From assembly GCF_020880995.1 (NCBI RefSeq), contig NZ_JAJISD010000006.1:310001-374000 (forward strand): a DNA stretch of 64,000 nt, in the 5' to 3' direction. The DNA is from Reyranella aquatilis. Its GTDB lineage: Bacteria > Pseudomonadota > Alphaproteobacteria > Reyranellales > Reyranellaceae. Made by a program: the position numbers and the translations under genes. How positions within the stretch are numbered: position 1 is the first letter of the stretch; each line of letters begins with the position of its first letter. A model generated the notes under the pieces. It saw nothing but the letters and a program-made list of their open reading frames with translations. It ran no database searches and had not been told where the DNA came from. Shown one piece after another: positions 7,784 to 16,361 of the stretch.

Positions 7784-8359
7784 TCACTTCTGTCCACCCG
7801 TCGGGGGCGCATCCTCGGCCATATGGCGCAAGCCGGTGCGCAGATAGTCGTAGCCGGTGATGAGGGTGAGCGCGGCGGCGATCCAGATCAGCACGATGCC
7901 GGCCTGAGTCACCCAGTGCGCCGCAGCGTCGCCGACCAGCAGCGCGGCGATCGCCACCATCTGTACCGCCGTCTTCCACTTGGCGAGCGCGCTGACCGGC
8001 AGGCCGACGCGCAGCTCGGCGAGGAACTCGCGCAGGCCCGAGACCAGGATCTCGCGCGCGAGGATGATCAGCGCGGCCAGTACGTTCAGGCCGGCCAGCG
8101 TGCCGTTGTGGACCAGCATGACCAGCGCGGCGGCGACCAGCAGCTTGTCGGCGATCGGATCGAGAAAGCGGCCGAAGCGCGAGATCTGGTGGTAGCGCCG
8201 CGCGAAATAGCCGTCGAACCAGTCGGTCACCGCGGCGGCCACGAACAGCCCCATCGACAGCCACTGTGCCCAGCCGCGATCCAGCCAGAAGCAGGCGACC
8301 ACCAGCGGAATCGCGACGATGCGCGACAGGGTCAGCATGTTGGGGAGATTGAACAGCAT
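7784..8359 (-). CDS. pgsA: CDP-diacylglycerol-glycerol-3-phosphate 3-phosphatidyltransferase
   Basis: A 191-residue integral membrane enzyme that makes phosphatidylglycerol phosphate from CDP-diacylglycerol. The CDP-alcohol phosphotransferase motif D-x2-D-G-x2-A-R-x8-G-x3-D-x3-D is complete in DWFDGYFAR...GRFLDPIAD. Several hydrophobic helices are visible, and the N-terminus is LPNMLTLSRI as in PgsA. The ATG at 8359 is preferred because longer versions run into uvrC, which ends 10 bp upstream. Confidence 0.95.
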   Translation of the reverse strand: MLFNLPNMLTLSRIVAIPLVVACFWLDRGWAQWLSMGLFVAAAVTDWFDGYFARRYHQISRFGRFLDPIADKLLVAAALVMLVHNGTLAGLNVLAALIILAREILVSGLREFLAELRVGLPVSALAKWKTAVQMVAIAALLVGDAAAHWVTQAGIVLIWIAAALTLITGYDYLRTGLRHMAEDAPPTGGQK

Positions 8360-8369
8360 CGCCCCGACC

Positions 8370-10256
8370 TTACCGGCCGCCCCGGAAGTGGTCATGGATT
8401 TTCTGGGCGAGTGCGCTGGAGATTCCCGGCACGGACTTGATGTCCTCGAGCGTGGCACCCGATACCGCACGGGCGCTGCCGAAATGATTGAGCAAGGCGC
8501 GTTTGCGGCCCGCGCCGATGCCGGGCACCTCGTCGAGCGCCGAGCGCGTCAGGTCGGCGGCGCGGCGCGTGCGATGCGTGCCGATGGCGAAGCGATGGGC
8601 CTCGTCCCGCAGGCGTTGCAGGAAATAGAGCACCGGATCGCGCGGTTCGAGCGAGAAGGGCTGCTTGCCGGCCACGAAGAAGCGCTCGCGGCCCGCATCG
8701 CGGTCGGGGCCCTTGGCGATGCCGACCAATGCGATGTCCTCGAGGCCGAGTTCGGTCATCACCCCGCGCACCGCCTCGAGCTGGCCCTGGCCGCCGTCGA
8801 TCAGCAGCAGGTCGGGCCAATGCTCGTCGTCGCGTTCTGGATTTTCCTTGAGCGCGCGGCCGAAGCGGCGGGTCATCACCTCGCGCATCATCGCGAAGTC
8901 GTCGCCCGCGGCACCCTCGGTCTTGATGTTGAACTTGCGATAGGCATTCTTGTTGAAGCCCTCGGGGCCGGCCACGATCATCGCGCCGATCGCCGCCGTG
9001 CCCTGGATGTGGCTGTTGTCGTAGACCTCGATCCGCTCGGGCGGCGTGTCGAGACCGAACACGCGGGCCACGCCCTCCAGCAGCGTGCGCTGCGTGCCGC
9101 GCTCGGCCATGCGGCGGGCCAGCGCCTCGCGCGCATTGTTGACCGCCTGGTCGAGCACATCCTTCTGGTCGCCGCGCTTGGGCTGGCGGATCTCGACCCT
9201 GTGCCCGGCAGACAGTGCGAGCGCGCTTTCCATCAGCTCGCGCTCGGCGACGTCGTGGCTGGTGAGGATCAGCTTCGGCGCCTGCCGCGACTCGTAGAAC
9301 TGGCCCATGAAGGCTTCCAGCACCTGACCCTCGTCGAGTTCGCGGCCGTGGCTCGGGAAGTAGGCGCGGTTGCCGAGGTTTTGGCCGGCGCGCAGGAAGA
9401 AGACCTGGATGCAGATCTGCCCGCCTTCGGCATGCGCCGCGAAGATGTCGGCCTCGTCGATCGACGGCAGGCTGATCGACTGGTGCGAGGTGATGTGGGC
9501 CAAGGCGCGGATGCGGTCGCGCAGGATGGCGGCGCTCTCGAACTCCAGATTGGCCGAAGCCTGCTCCATGCGCTGCGACAGGGTCTGCTGGATCTCGCGA
9601 TTGCGGCCCCCCAGGAAACCGCGGACGTCCTCGACGATGGCGTCGTACTCGGGCTTCTCGATTCGGCCGACGCAGGGCGCGGTGCAGCGCTTGATCTGGA
9701 ACTGCAGGCAGGGCCGGGTGCGCGTGGAAAAGACGCCGTCCGAACAGGAGCGCAGCGGGAAGGCGCGCTGCAGGGCGTAGAGCGTGCGGTTGACCGCGGT
9801 GGCTGACGCGAAGGGCCCGAAATACTCGTTGGCCGGTTCGCGCGTGCCGCGATGCTTGGCGAGTTGTGGCCAGTCGGTATCGCGGCGGATCACGATGTAG
9901 GGAAACGACTTGTCGTCGCGCAGCAGCACGTTGAAGCGCGGCCGGAAGCGCTTGATCAGGTTGTTCTCGAGGAGCAGCGCCTCGGCTTCGCTGTCGGTGA
10001 CGGCGAATTCCATGGTCCGCGTCGCGGAAACCATGCGGATCAGGCGCGTGGCGAGCCGCGTGGGCTGGGTATAGGCAGCGACGCGGCTGCGCAGCGAGCG
10101 CGCCTTGCCGACGTACAGGACCTCGCCCTCTGCCGAGATCATGCGATAGACGCCGGGCTTGCGCGGCAGGGTCCGCACGAAGTCGGCGATGATGCGCATG
10201 CCGTCGGCGAGCGAGCCGTCGCCGGGGGGCAGGTCGATGTCGGTTTCGTCGGTCAC
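8370..10256 (-). CDS. uvrC: excinuclease ABC subunit C
   Basis: A 628-residue nucleotide-excision-repair nuclease that makes both incisions around a lesion bound by UvrB. The domains run in order: GIY-YIG (GVYRMISAEGEVLYVGKARSL), the Cys-rich segment FQIKRCTAPCVGRI, a UVR region around EFESAAILRDRI, the RNase-H-like C-nuclease (YDNSHIQGTAAIGAMIV; LLIDGGQGQL), and C-terminal helix-hairpin-helix motifs (LDEVPGIGAGRKRALL). The GTG at 10256 gives the family's usual length; no clear Shine-Dalgarno sequence is seen, and an ATG 19 codons downstream (MRIIADF) is an alternative. Confidence 0.95.
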   Translation of the reverse strand: MTDETDIDLPPGDGSLADGMRIIADFVRTLPRKPGVYRMISAEGEVLYVGKARSLRSRVAAYTQPTRLATRLIRMVSATRTMEFAVTDSEAEALLLENNLIKRFRPRFNVLLRDDKSFPYIVIRRDTDWPQLAKHRGTREPANEYFGPFASATAVNRTLYALQRAFPLRSCSDGVFSTRTRPCLQFQIKRCTAPCVGRIEKPEYDAIVEDVRGFLGGRNREIQQTLSQRMEQASANLEFESAAILRDRIRALAHITSHQSISLPSIDEADIFAAHAEGGQICIQVFFLRAGQNLGNRAYFPSHGRELDEGQVLEAFMGQFYESRQAPKLILTSHDVAERELMESALALSAGHRVEIRQPKRGDQKDVLDQAVNNAREALARRMAERGTQRTLLEGVARVFGLDTPPERIEVYDNSHIQGTAAIGAMIVAGPEGFNKNAYRKFNIKTEGAAGDDFAMMREVMTRRFGRALKENPERDDEHWPDLLLIDGGQGQLEAVRGVMTELGLEDIALVGIAKGPDRDAGRERFFVAGKQPFSLEPRDPVLYFLQRLRDEAHRFAIGTHRTRRAADLTRSALDEVPGIGAGRKRALLNHFGSARAVSGATLEDIKSVPGISSALAQKIHDHFRGGR

Positions 10257-10381
10257 GGGAGCCGGAGAATGGTGTTGCCGGCACGTCCGCACAAGGCGCT
10301 CGGCGGCATGTGGGGAAGTCTGTGAAAAAGCCCGGTGTCTCGCGAAGGTCCGCGGACAGTCACTGTATTGACTCAATGTTG

Positions 10382-10409
10382 GAGGGGTGGCAGTCGCCCG
10401 CCACCCCTC
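10382..10409. terminator. strong hairpin between phoH and uvrC
   Basis: A perfect 10-bp inverted repeat (GAGGGGTGGC / GCCACCCCTC) with an 8-nt loop lies in the 282-bp spacer downstream of phoH and upstream of uvrC. There is no U-tract on either strand, so it may be a weak or factor-aided terminator or a processing site. Nothing else recognisable is seen in this spacer. Confidence 0.5.
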
Positions 10410-10538
10410 TGTTAACCTCATGAATTCACTGGATTTTAAACCATCCGGATTGTCGCCAGAAAATGCTGGCGCTCCCTTTTGTTCCCGTTTTGGCTCGTTT
10501 GGCTGGCGCGCTTCGATGTGTGGATAAATTCCAGACTT

Positions 10539-11264
10539 TCAGAGCACCGACAGCATGCGTCCGACGAGCGGATGCCGGACCACGTCCTGCTGCGTCAGGC
10601 GGACGACCGAGACGTCGTCGAGCCCGTCCAGCTTGGTTCCGATCGCGGCCAGGCCGGAGAGCTCGGGCAGCAGGTCGGTCTGGTCGGGATCTCCCGTCAT
10701 GACCATCGTGGAATGCCACCCGAGCCGAGTCAGCAGCATCTTGAGCTGCCCGTAGGTGCAGTTCTGCGCCTCGTCGATCAGGACGAAGGCATTGTTCAGC
10801 GTGCGGCCGCGCATGAAAGCCACCGGGGCGATTTCGATGGTGCCGTCATCCAGGTGCTGGCGCAGGCGCTTCGGGCCCATCCGGTCGTTCAGCGCGTCCC
10901 ACAGGGGTCGTAGGTAGGGGTCGAGCTTCTCGCGCATGTCGCCCGGCAGGAAGCCCAGGTTCTCGCCCGCTTCGACCGCCGGCCGCGACAGGACGATGCG
11001 CGAGACGGTGCCTTCCTCCAGGGCTTCGACGGCGGCCGAGATCGCGAGGTAGGTCTTTCCGGTTCCCGCCGGTCCCAGGGCCACGGTGAGCGGCTTGGTT
11101 TCTATCGCCTCCATCAGGACCCGTTGGTTGTCGCTGCGGGGCCTGACTTTCTTGATGTAGCTCTGGTCGCGGTCGTTGGCCGGAGTGTTGTCGAAAACGA
11201 CGCTATGAATACGGGCGCTGTCGATGGCGTGCAGCTTGGCTCGGCGTGCGGCGCGTTTGGCCAT
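10539..11264 (-). CDS. phoH: PhoH-family ATPase
   Basis: A 241-residue protein consisting almost entirely of the PhoH NTPase domain. Walker A is GPAGTGKT, Walker B is AFVLIDEAQN, and VMTGDPDQTDL and SRPAVEAGENLGFLPGD are family signatures. PhoH proteins are predicted RNA-associated ATPases; their exact role is unsettled. It is shorter than the roughly 320-350-residue PhoH/YbeZ that lies beside ybeY, has no KH-like extension, and no ybeY or ybeX gene is adjacent. It is therefore probably a second paralogue. Its 5' side holds tandem terminator-like hairpins. Confidence 0.88.
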   Translation of the reverse strand: MAKRAARRAKLHAIDSARIHSVVFDNTPANDRDQSYIKKVRPRSDNQRVLMEAIETKPLTVALGPAGTGKTYLAISAAVEALEEGTVSRIVLSRPAVEAGENLGFLPGDMREKLDPYLRPLWDALNDRMGPKRLRQHLDDGTIEIAPVAFMRGRTLNNAFVLIDEAQNCTYGQLKMLLTRLGWHSTMVMTGDPDQTDLLPELSGLAAIGTKLDGLDDVSVVRLTQQDVVRHPLVGRMLSVL

Positions 11265-11305
11265 ATTCGTACTCCGGTGTCTTGGTCAGAGGAGTGGGAT
11301 CGAAC

Positions 11306-11342
11306 GCCCAAAACAAAAACGCCCCCGGCGAGCGGAGGCGTT
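11306..11342 (-). terminator. rho-independent terminator or attenuator upstream of phoH
   Basis: Read on the minus strand, the stem AACGCC-TCCG / CGGGGGCGTT is followed by TTTTTGTTTT, a classical intrinsic terminator. It ends about 40 bp before the phoH ATG. It either terminates a short RNA starting in the spacer or attenuates phoH. Confidence 0.7.
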
Positions 11343-11443
11343 GGCGATCGATGGTCTGGCAGAGGGGTGAGGCCGATAGGGCACGCGGTGGAAGTTCCAC
11401 CGGTGAACCAGTTTCCGTCGGGGGACATGTCCTCGAACGGATA

Positions 11444-11476
11444 AAAACCCTCCCTCAGCTACCAAAGGGAGCCTAA
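11444..11476 (-). terminator. rho-independent terminator after the guanine deaminase gene
   Basis: On the minus strand CTCCCT, a 10-nt loop and AGGGAG are followed by GGTTTTTAT. It lies about 55 bp past the stop of the guanine deaminase gene and probably ends that transcript. A second hairpin of the same polarity lies about 100 bp further on. Confidence 0.65.
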
Positions 11477-11530
11477 GCCGAAATTGGGCGTGCGGCCACC
11501 ATATTTATGGTCCGACACTGAAAATTAATA

Positions 11531-12871
11531 CTAGGGGAAGCAGACCCCACGTCCGCGGTCATGGACGGGGTGGCCGGCGACGTAGGTCGCCTGCACCGCC
11601 CGGTCGTCGCCCAGGATCATCTGGACGAACAGCTGTTCGCCGAAGTCGCGGGCCTCATCCATGCGGAAGTCGATCAGTGGCGTCGAGCGCATGTCGAGCA
11701 CGACGAGGTCCGCCTCCATGCCCGGGGCGATGCTGCCGACCTTGTCCTCGAGATGCATCGCGGTCGCCGAGCCTCGGGTCGCGAGATAGTAGGCATGGGC
11801 GGCCGACAGGGGATGGCGATTGAGCTGGGCGGCCTTGTAGGCCTCGTTGAGCGTCTGCAGGATCGAGAAGGAGGTGCCGGCACCAAGATCGGTGCCGAGG
11901 CCAACCCGGATAGGCCGGTCGGCGCGCCTGGCGCGCGCGATGTCGAACACGCCGCTGCCGAGGAAGAAGTTCGATGTGGGGCAATGGGCGATGGCCGCCC
12001 CCGTCGCATGCAGATGCTGCAGCTCCTCTTCGTCCAGGCAGATCCCATGGCCGAACACGGCGCCTTTCCGGCAGAGACCGTAGTGGTCGTAGACGTCGAG
12101 ATAGGAGCGGCGCTCGGGGAACAGTTCCCTGATCCGGGCCACCTCGGCCTCTGTCTCGGAGAGATGCGTCTGCATGAGGCAGTCAGGATGCTCCCGCCAC
12201 AGTGTCCCCGCGGCAGCCAGCTGCTCGCGCGAACTGGTGCAGGCGAACCGGGGCGTGATCGCATAGAGCAGACGTCCGCGACCGTGCCACTTCCGGATGA
12301 GCGCCAGCGACTCGTCGTAGGCGGACTGTGGGGTATCGCGCAGAGCCTCTGGCGCGTGACAGTCCATCAGGACCTTGCCGGCGGCCAGCCGCAGGCCGAG
12401 CGCCTCGGCTTCCTCGAACAGGATATCGGCCGAATGCGCGTGGACGGTGCCATAGACGCAGCTCGTGGTGATTCCATTACGCAGACTCTCCCGCAGGAAC
12501 CGGCGTGCGACCTCGCGCGTGTAGGCACGGTCGGCGAACCTCTGCTCGGTCGGAAAGGTGTAGCGCTCGAGCCAGTCGAGGAGCTGCGTGCCGTAGCTGG
12601 CGATCATCGGCATCTGCGGAAAATGAACGTGCGTGTCGACGAAGCCCGCCGAGATCAGCGCGTTCCTGCCGAAATCCCGCACCTCGGTGCCCGGCGGCAG
12701 CAGCGGCGCGATGCGGGCGGCCGGGCCGAACTGCGTGATGAGACCGTCCTGCATGACGACGATCGCGTCGGGCTCGTGGATCATCGTGCGATCGAGCCCG
12801 TCGCGGAACGGATCGCCCGTGAAGGTGAGCGCGGGGCCGCGAACGGCCGTCGGTTGCGAGGGCGAAATCAT
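11531..12871 (-). CDS. guaD: guanine deaminase
   Basis: A 446-residue amidohydrolase that converts guanine to xanthine and ammonia. Metal ligands are visible in order: GFVDTHVHFPQ (HxH), MQTHLSETE, FGHGICLDEEEL and the Asp in GLGTDLGAGTSFS. The PQMPMIASYG and CPTSNFFLGSG segments separate guanine deaminases from other cyclic amidohydrolases. The ATG at 12871 is used because upstream extension enters the divergent hydrolase promoter. The product xanthine could feed a molybdenum hydroxylase, but the one in this window has no obvious link. Confidence 0.92.
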   Translation of the reverse strand: MISPSQPTAVRGPALTFTGDPFRDGLDRTMIHEPDAIVVMQDGLITQFGPAARIAPLLPPGTEVRDFGRNALISAGFVDTHVHFPQMPMIASYGTQLLDWLERYTFPTEQRFADRAYTREVARRFLRESLRNGITTSCVYGTVHAHSADILFEEAEALGLRLAAGKVLMDCHAPEALRDTPQSAYDESLALIRKWHGRGRLLYAITPRFACTSSREQLAAAGTLWREHPDCLMQTHLSETEAEVARIRELFPERRSYLDVYDHYGLCRKGAVFGHGICLDEEELQHLHATGAAIAHCPTSNFFLGSGVFDIARARRADRPIRVGLGTDLGAGTSFSILQTLNEAYKAAQLNRHPLSAAHAYYLATRGSATAMHLEDKVGSIAPGMEADLVVLDMRSTPLIDFRMDEARDFGEQLFVQMILGDDRAVQATYVAGHPVHDRGRGVCFP

Positions 12872-12947
12872 CGCGCCGACGTTCGCACCGAACCGCAAAG
12901 CAGGGAAGGGCGTGCTAAGAGGAGGACGTGAAACGAAAGAGGCTGGG

Positions 12948-13787
12948 ATGAGCGAGATCGTGTGGCGTGGCATGACGCGGGCGGAACTCGACAGGGGCTA
13001 CAACAATACCGATGCCGTCGCCGATTCCGGCACGCGCCGCGACGGGTGGATCGCGCGCAGCGAGCAGTTCCGGGCGGCTCATCCCGACGCTCTCGATCTC
13101 GCTTACGGTCCGCGCCCTCGCAACAAGCTCGACCTGTTCCGCTGTGGCACGGTGAAGGCCCCGCTATTCGCCTTCATCCATGGCGGCTACTGGCAGCGCA
13201 ATGCCAAGGAGACTTTCGCCTGCATGGCGGCGGGTCCGCTCGCCAACGGCATGGACGTCGCCTTCCTCGGCTACACGCTCGCCCCGGAGGCGACCCTTCC
13301 GGCGATCGTCGCCGAGATCGCCGAAGCGGTGCGCTGGCTGCGGCGCGAGGGGCCCCGCCATGGGGTCGGGCAGGGACGGCTGGTCGTGTCTGGCTGGTCG
13401 GCGGGCGGTCATCTCACCGCGACGACGCTGGCCATGGACGAAGTCGACGCCGGCCTCGCGATCAGCGGCATCTACGACGTCGAACCCTGCCGCCTGAACT
13501 ATCTCAACGACAATCTGCGCCTGACCGCGGCGGAGGCGGCGGAAACGAGTCCGATCCTGCACCTGCCGAAGAAGAGCGCGCCGGTCGTCCTGGCCTACGG
13601 CACCGGCGAGCTGCCCGAGTTGCAGCGCCAGTCCGTCGCCTATCACGAGGCGCGTCAGGCGGTGGGCCTGCCGAGCGAGCTGCTGCCGTTGGCGGGTCTC
13701 AACCATTTCTCGATCATGGACCAACTCGAAGCGGCGGACGGTTCGCTGGCCACCACGGCGGCGCGACTCGGCCGGTCCGGCGGCTAA
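12948..13787 (+). CDS. alpha/beta hydrolase, kynurenine formamidase-like
   Basis: A 279-residue alpha/beta hydrolase. The oxyanion motif HGGYWQ, the nucleophile elbow GWSAGGH, and a late His in GLNHFSIMDQL form the expected triad context. HGGYW is characteristic of arylformamidases that hydrolyse N-formylkynurenine in tryptophan breakdown, but related carboxylesterases also carry it. No other tryptophan-degradation gene lies nearby, so the specific substrate is uncertain. The ATG at 12948 has a purine-rich site (GGCTGGG) upstream. It is divergent from guaD with a 76-bp spacer. Confidence 0.8.
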   Translation: MSEIVWRGMTRAELDRGYNNTDAVADSGTRRDGWIARSEQFRAAHPDALDLAYGPRPRNKLDLFRCGTVKAPLFAFIHGGYWQRNAKETFACMAAGPLANGMDVAFLGYTLAPEATLPAIVAEIAEAVRWLRREGPRHGVGQGRLVVSGWSAGGHLTATTLAMDEVDAGLAISGIYDVEPCRLNYLNDNLRLTAAEAAETSPILHLPKKSAPVVLAYGTGELPELQRQSVAYHEARQAVGLPSELLPLAGLNHFSIMDQLEAADGSLATTAARLGRSGG

Positions 13788-13854
13788 CATCGGCGAGGCG
13801 ACCGCGGCCGGCGTCAGGGCCTCGTAAGCAACCGCGTCTAGCCTGCGGCCGGTC

Positions 13855-14061
13855 ATGAAGTTTCGCGAACTCAATCCCTCCCAGCAGGTCGTCGTGCGCC
13901 GCCTCGCGCTGGGCCTGTCGCTGACCGGCCTCGGTATCCGCCAGGAGCTCTTGAGTCTGGCGCGCCTGGGACTGGTCACGGGAAACCGCGACTTTCCGCA
14001 ACTGACGGATGCGGGCTTCGCCTGCCTCCATGCCACGCCGTCCGAGGGCCCGCCGGGTTGA
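13855..14061 (+). CDS. small conserved-looking protein, winged-helix-like
   Basis: A 68-residue protein of unknown function. The C-terminal PQLTDAGFACLHA resembles the wing end of small winged-helix proteins, and the N-terminal half is helical. It lies between the hydrolase and the convergent phosphoesterase, using about 200 bp that would otherwise be empty. No clear Shine-Dalgarno sequence is seen. It could be a non-coding reading frame. Confidence 0.45.
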   Translation: MKFRELNPSQQVVVRRLALGLSLTGLGIRQELLSLARLGLVTGNRDFPQLTDAGFACLHATPSEGPPG

Positions 14062-14066
14062 ACGCC

Positions 14067-14996
14067 TCAGGCGACGCCGCGCAGGGTGATGATCGCCACT
14101 TCGCCGCGGCAGTTGAAACGCACCGGCGGATAGGCGACGCCGAGGCCCGAATTCGTGTAGCCGGTCATCGTGCCGTGTCGCCAGAGACCGACCGCGCCAT
14201 GGTGGCACCGGGTCAGCGTGCTGAACACCGGCCGTCCGCCGGGCAGGCAGATCTGGCCGCCATGGGTATGGCCCGCGAGGTAGAGCGCGTAGCCCGCCTC
14301 GGCGGCGTGATCGGCCATCTCGGCGGAATGGATGAGGGCGATGCGGCAGGCCTCGCTCGAGCCATCCAGCGCCCGGCGGGCGGCCTCCGTGTAGAAGCTG
14401 TTCACGTCGTCCAGCCCGGTAATGCCCAGCCGGTCACGCCCCCGCTCGATGACGATGGAGCGGTTGATCAGAACGTCGAAGCCAAGTCTCTCCAGTGTAT
14501 CGGCCATCGCCTCCGAATCGTGATTGCCGAGGATGGCGAGGCGAGGGCCGTCGACAAGAACGCCGCGCAGCGCCGCCACCAGATGCCCGGCCGACGCCGC
14601 AACGGGCGCATGGTGGTCGCCATGGACGTCGCCGGTGACGGCGAGCAGGTCCACCTCGACTCCGTCGAGCAGGCGGTGGGCGGCCGGCACCAGGTCGGGC
14701 AGCACGTCGAGATGCGTGTCGCTCACGTGAAGGATGCGGTAGCCGTCGAACGCCGGCGGCAGGCCGGGGATCGCGACCTCGAACTCGGTCCGCCGCAGGT
14801 CGAGGGCATTGTGCACGCCGCGGCGGTACAGCGGCGTTCGTTTCAATCCCCAGGCGAACAGGTCGAGCAGCCGCGTGAAGATCGCCTTGCGGCGGCGCGG
14901 GCGGGGACCGTCGGGACCGCAGAGATGGTCGCCCTGCTCGATCCGCCGCCGCGCGGCAGCCCAGTGCGGGTCACGGCCTCGGGCGGCATCGGTCAC
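14067..14996 (-). CDS. calcineurin-like metallophosphoesterase, YkuE type
   Basis: A 309-residue phosphoesterase. The five metal-binding motifs are all present: HVSDTHLD, VTGDVHGDHH, ILGNHD, ALIHSAE and LAGHTHGGQ. The GHTHGGQICLPGG stretch is typical of the YkuE/LpxG-like subgroup, which usually has an N-terminal membrane anchor. Here the N-terminus is basic and lacks a clear transmembrane helix, so location is uncertain. The substrate is unknown. It is convergent with the small gene upstream in coordinates. Confidence 0.85.
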   Translation of the reverse strand: MTDAARGRDPHWAAARRRIEQGDHLCGPDGPRPRRRKAIFTRLLDLFAWGLKRTPLYRRGVHNALDLRRTEFEVAIPGLPPAFDGYRILHVSDTHLDVLPDLVPAAHRLLDGVEVDLLAVTGDVHGDHHAPVAASAGHLVAALRGVLVDGPRLAILGNHDSEAMADTLERLGFDVLINRSIVIERGRDRLGITGLDDVNSFYTEAARRALDGSSEACRIALIHSAEMADHAAEAGYALYLAGHTHGGQICLPGGRPVFSTLTRCHHGAVGLWRHGTMTGYTNSGLGVAYPPVRFNCRGEVAIITLRGVA

Positions 14997-15158
14997 GCGT
15001 CGGTTCCTCGTCGGACGAAGGCAGGCGCCTTCTTACCAGAGGCGGGGAGCGTGGCAGCCCAAATTTCGCCTTCCGACTTTCCTACTCCTACGACCGAGCG
15101 TCACATCCCCACCGGGATGTTCAAACGCTAAACGGTGCCCGATGAGAGGTCCAAAGGC

Positions 15159-16298
15159 ATGAGCGTCGATCGTGAGGCGGCAACCGCTGCCCCGAAAGGC
15201 GAGCGAAAGCTCCGTTCAAGAAGTTCCGGCAAGGCGGCGACGATCGCGCTGATGGCCGGCTCGATCCTGGTGTCGCTGCTGCTGCTCGAACTGGGATGCC
15301 GCCTGCTGCTGTCCGGCCCGGGCAGCCTGACGCACTGGCCGAACCTCGCGCGCGAGCGGATGGGAACGGGGCCGGACGTCGCGAGCATCCGGTGCCAGTA
15401 TGCGTTCGATCCCGAGATCGGCTGGACGTCGCCGCCGGGTTGCGTCTCGCGCACCTACAATGCCGATGCCGACGGCTTCCGCCGCACCAGCGCGAGATCC
15501 GTCCTCGCCGAACCGCCGGTGCTGGTGACGGGCTCGTCCTTCGCCAAGGGCGATGAGGTGAACGACGACGAGACCTGGCCTGCCGAACTGCAGGCGCTGA
15601 CCGGCCGCAAGGTGGTGAATGCCGGCGTCAGCGGCTACGCGTTCGACCAGACCGCGCTCAGCACCGAGCGGCTGGTGCCGAAGGTGAAGCCGCTGTTCGT
15701 CGTCATGAGCTTCACGCCGGGTGACATCCGGCGCAGCGAGTTGAAGGTCGCGTGGAGCCGCGAGAAGCCGTACTTCACCGAGACCGGCGGCAAGCTCGCG
15801 CTGCACAACGTGCCGGTGCCCGGCCAGCCCAACGCGCCGGTTCCCCTGCCCGAGCCGGCGCGCTGGCTGGGACGCTTCGCGCTGGCCGACCTGATCGTGC
15901 AGCGGCTGGGCCTGCAGCGCGGGTGGTACTTCGACGAGGTCCGCGGCGCGCCCGCCGGCAGCGGCGAGGCGATCGTCTGCCTGCTGATGCCGCGGCTCGC
16001 CGCGCTCGGCGTGCCGGTCGTGGTGATGGCGCAATACAGCCGCGAGTACTGGACGCAGAGCGCGGCGCGCCGCGACGCCGACCGGCGTTCGATCGACAAG
16101 GTGATGGGCTGCGCGAGCGGCGCGGGCCTCATTCCCTTCGATCTCGCCCGGCCGATGCAGTCCGTCGTCGATGCCAAGGGCGTCGATGCGCTCTATCGCT
16201 CCGACCATCACTCGGCCGAGGGCAACCGCATCGTGGCCGGCCTGGTGCTGGCCGAATTGGAGCGGCTGAAGCTGGTGGCCCGCACGGACGGCCGCTAG
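15159..16298 (+). CDS. membrane-anchored SGNH/GDSL-type hydrolase
   Basis: A 379-residue protein with a basic N-terminus and one transmembrane helix at about residues 29-52 (IALMAGSILVSLLLLELGC). The rest is presumably periplasmic. SGNH elements: the nucleophile block LVTGSSFAKGDEVNDDETWP, then VNAGVSGYAFDQ, and the C-terminal catalytic Asp-His in YRSDHHSAEGN. Such proteins are esterases or O-acetyl transferases/esterases acting on glycans or lipids. It stands 63 bp upstream of a GSCFA-domain gene of the same fold class, so the two may act on one polysaccharide. The ATG at 15159 is preferred over a GTG eight codons upstream. Confidence 0.75.
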   Translation: MSVDREAATAAPKGERKLRSRSSGKAATIALMAGSILVSLLLLELGCRLLLSGPGSLTHWPNLARERMGTGPDVASIRCQYAFDPEIGWTSPPGCVSRTYNADADGFRRTSARSVLAEPPVLVTGSSFAKGDEVNDDETWPAELQALTGRKVVNAGVSGYAFDQTALSTERLVPKVKPLFVVMSFTPGDIRRSELKVAWSREKPYFTETGGKLALHNVPVPGQPNAPVPLPEPARWLGRFALADLIVQRLGLQRGWYFDEVRGAPAGSGEAIVCLLMPRLAALGVPVVVMAQYSREYWTQSAARRDADRRSIDKVMGCASGAGLIPFDLARPMQSVVDAKGVDALYRSDHHSAEGNRIVAGLVLAELERLKLVARTDGR

Positions 16299-16361
16299 CG
16301 GCTGGACGCTCCGGCGGAACCTCTGTATCTGCAGTCTGCGGATACATCGTAAGAGGCACTG

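Noticed and set aside
11280..11300. tRNA T-arm-like string with a following CCA on the minus strand before phoH
   Set aside because: The flanking bases do not form a 5-bp T-stem and no acceptor or anticodon arm can be drawn.
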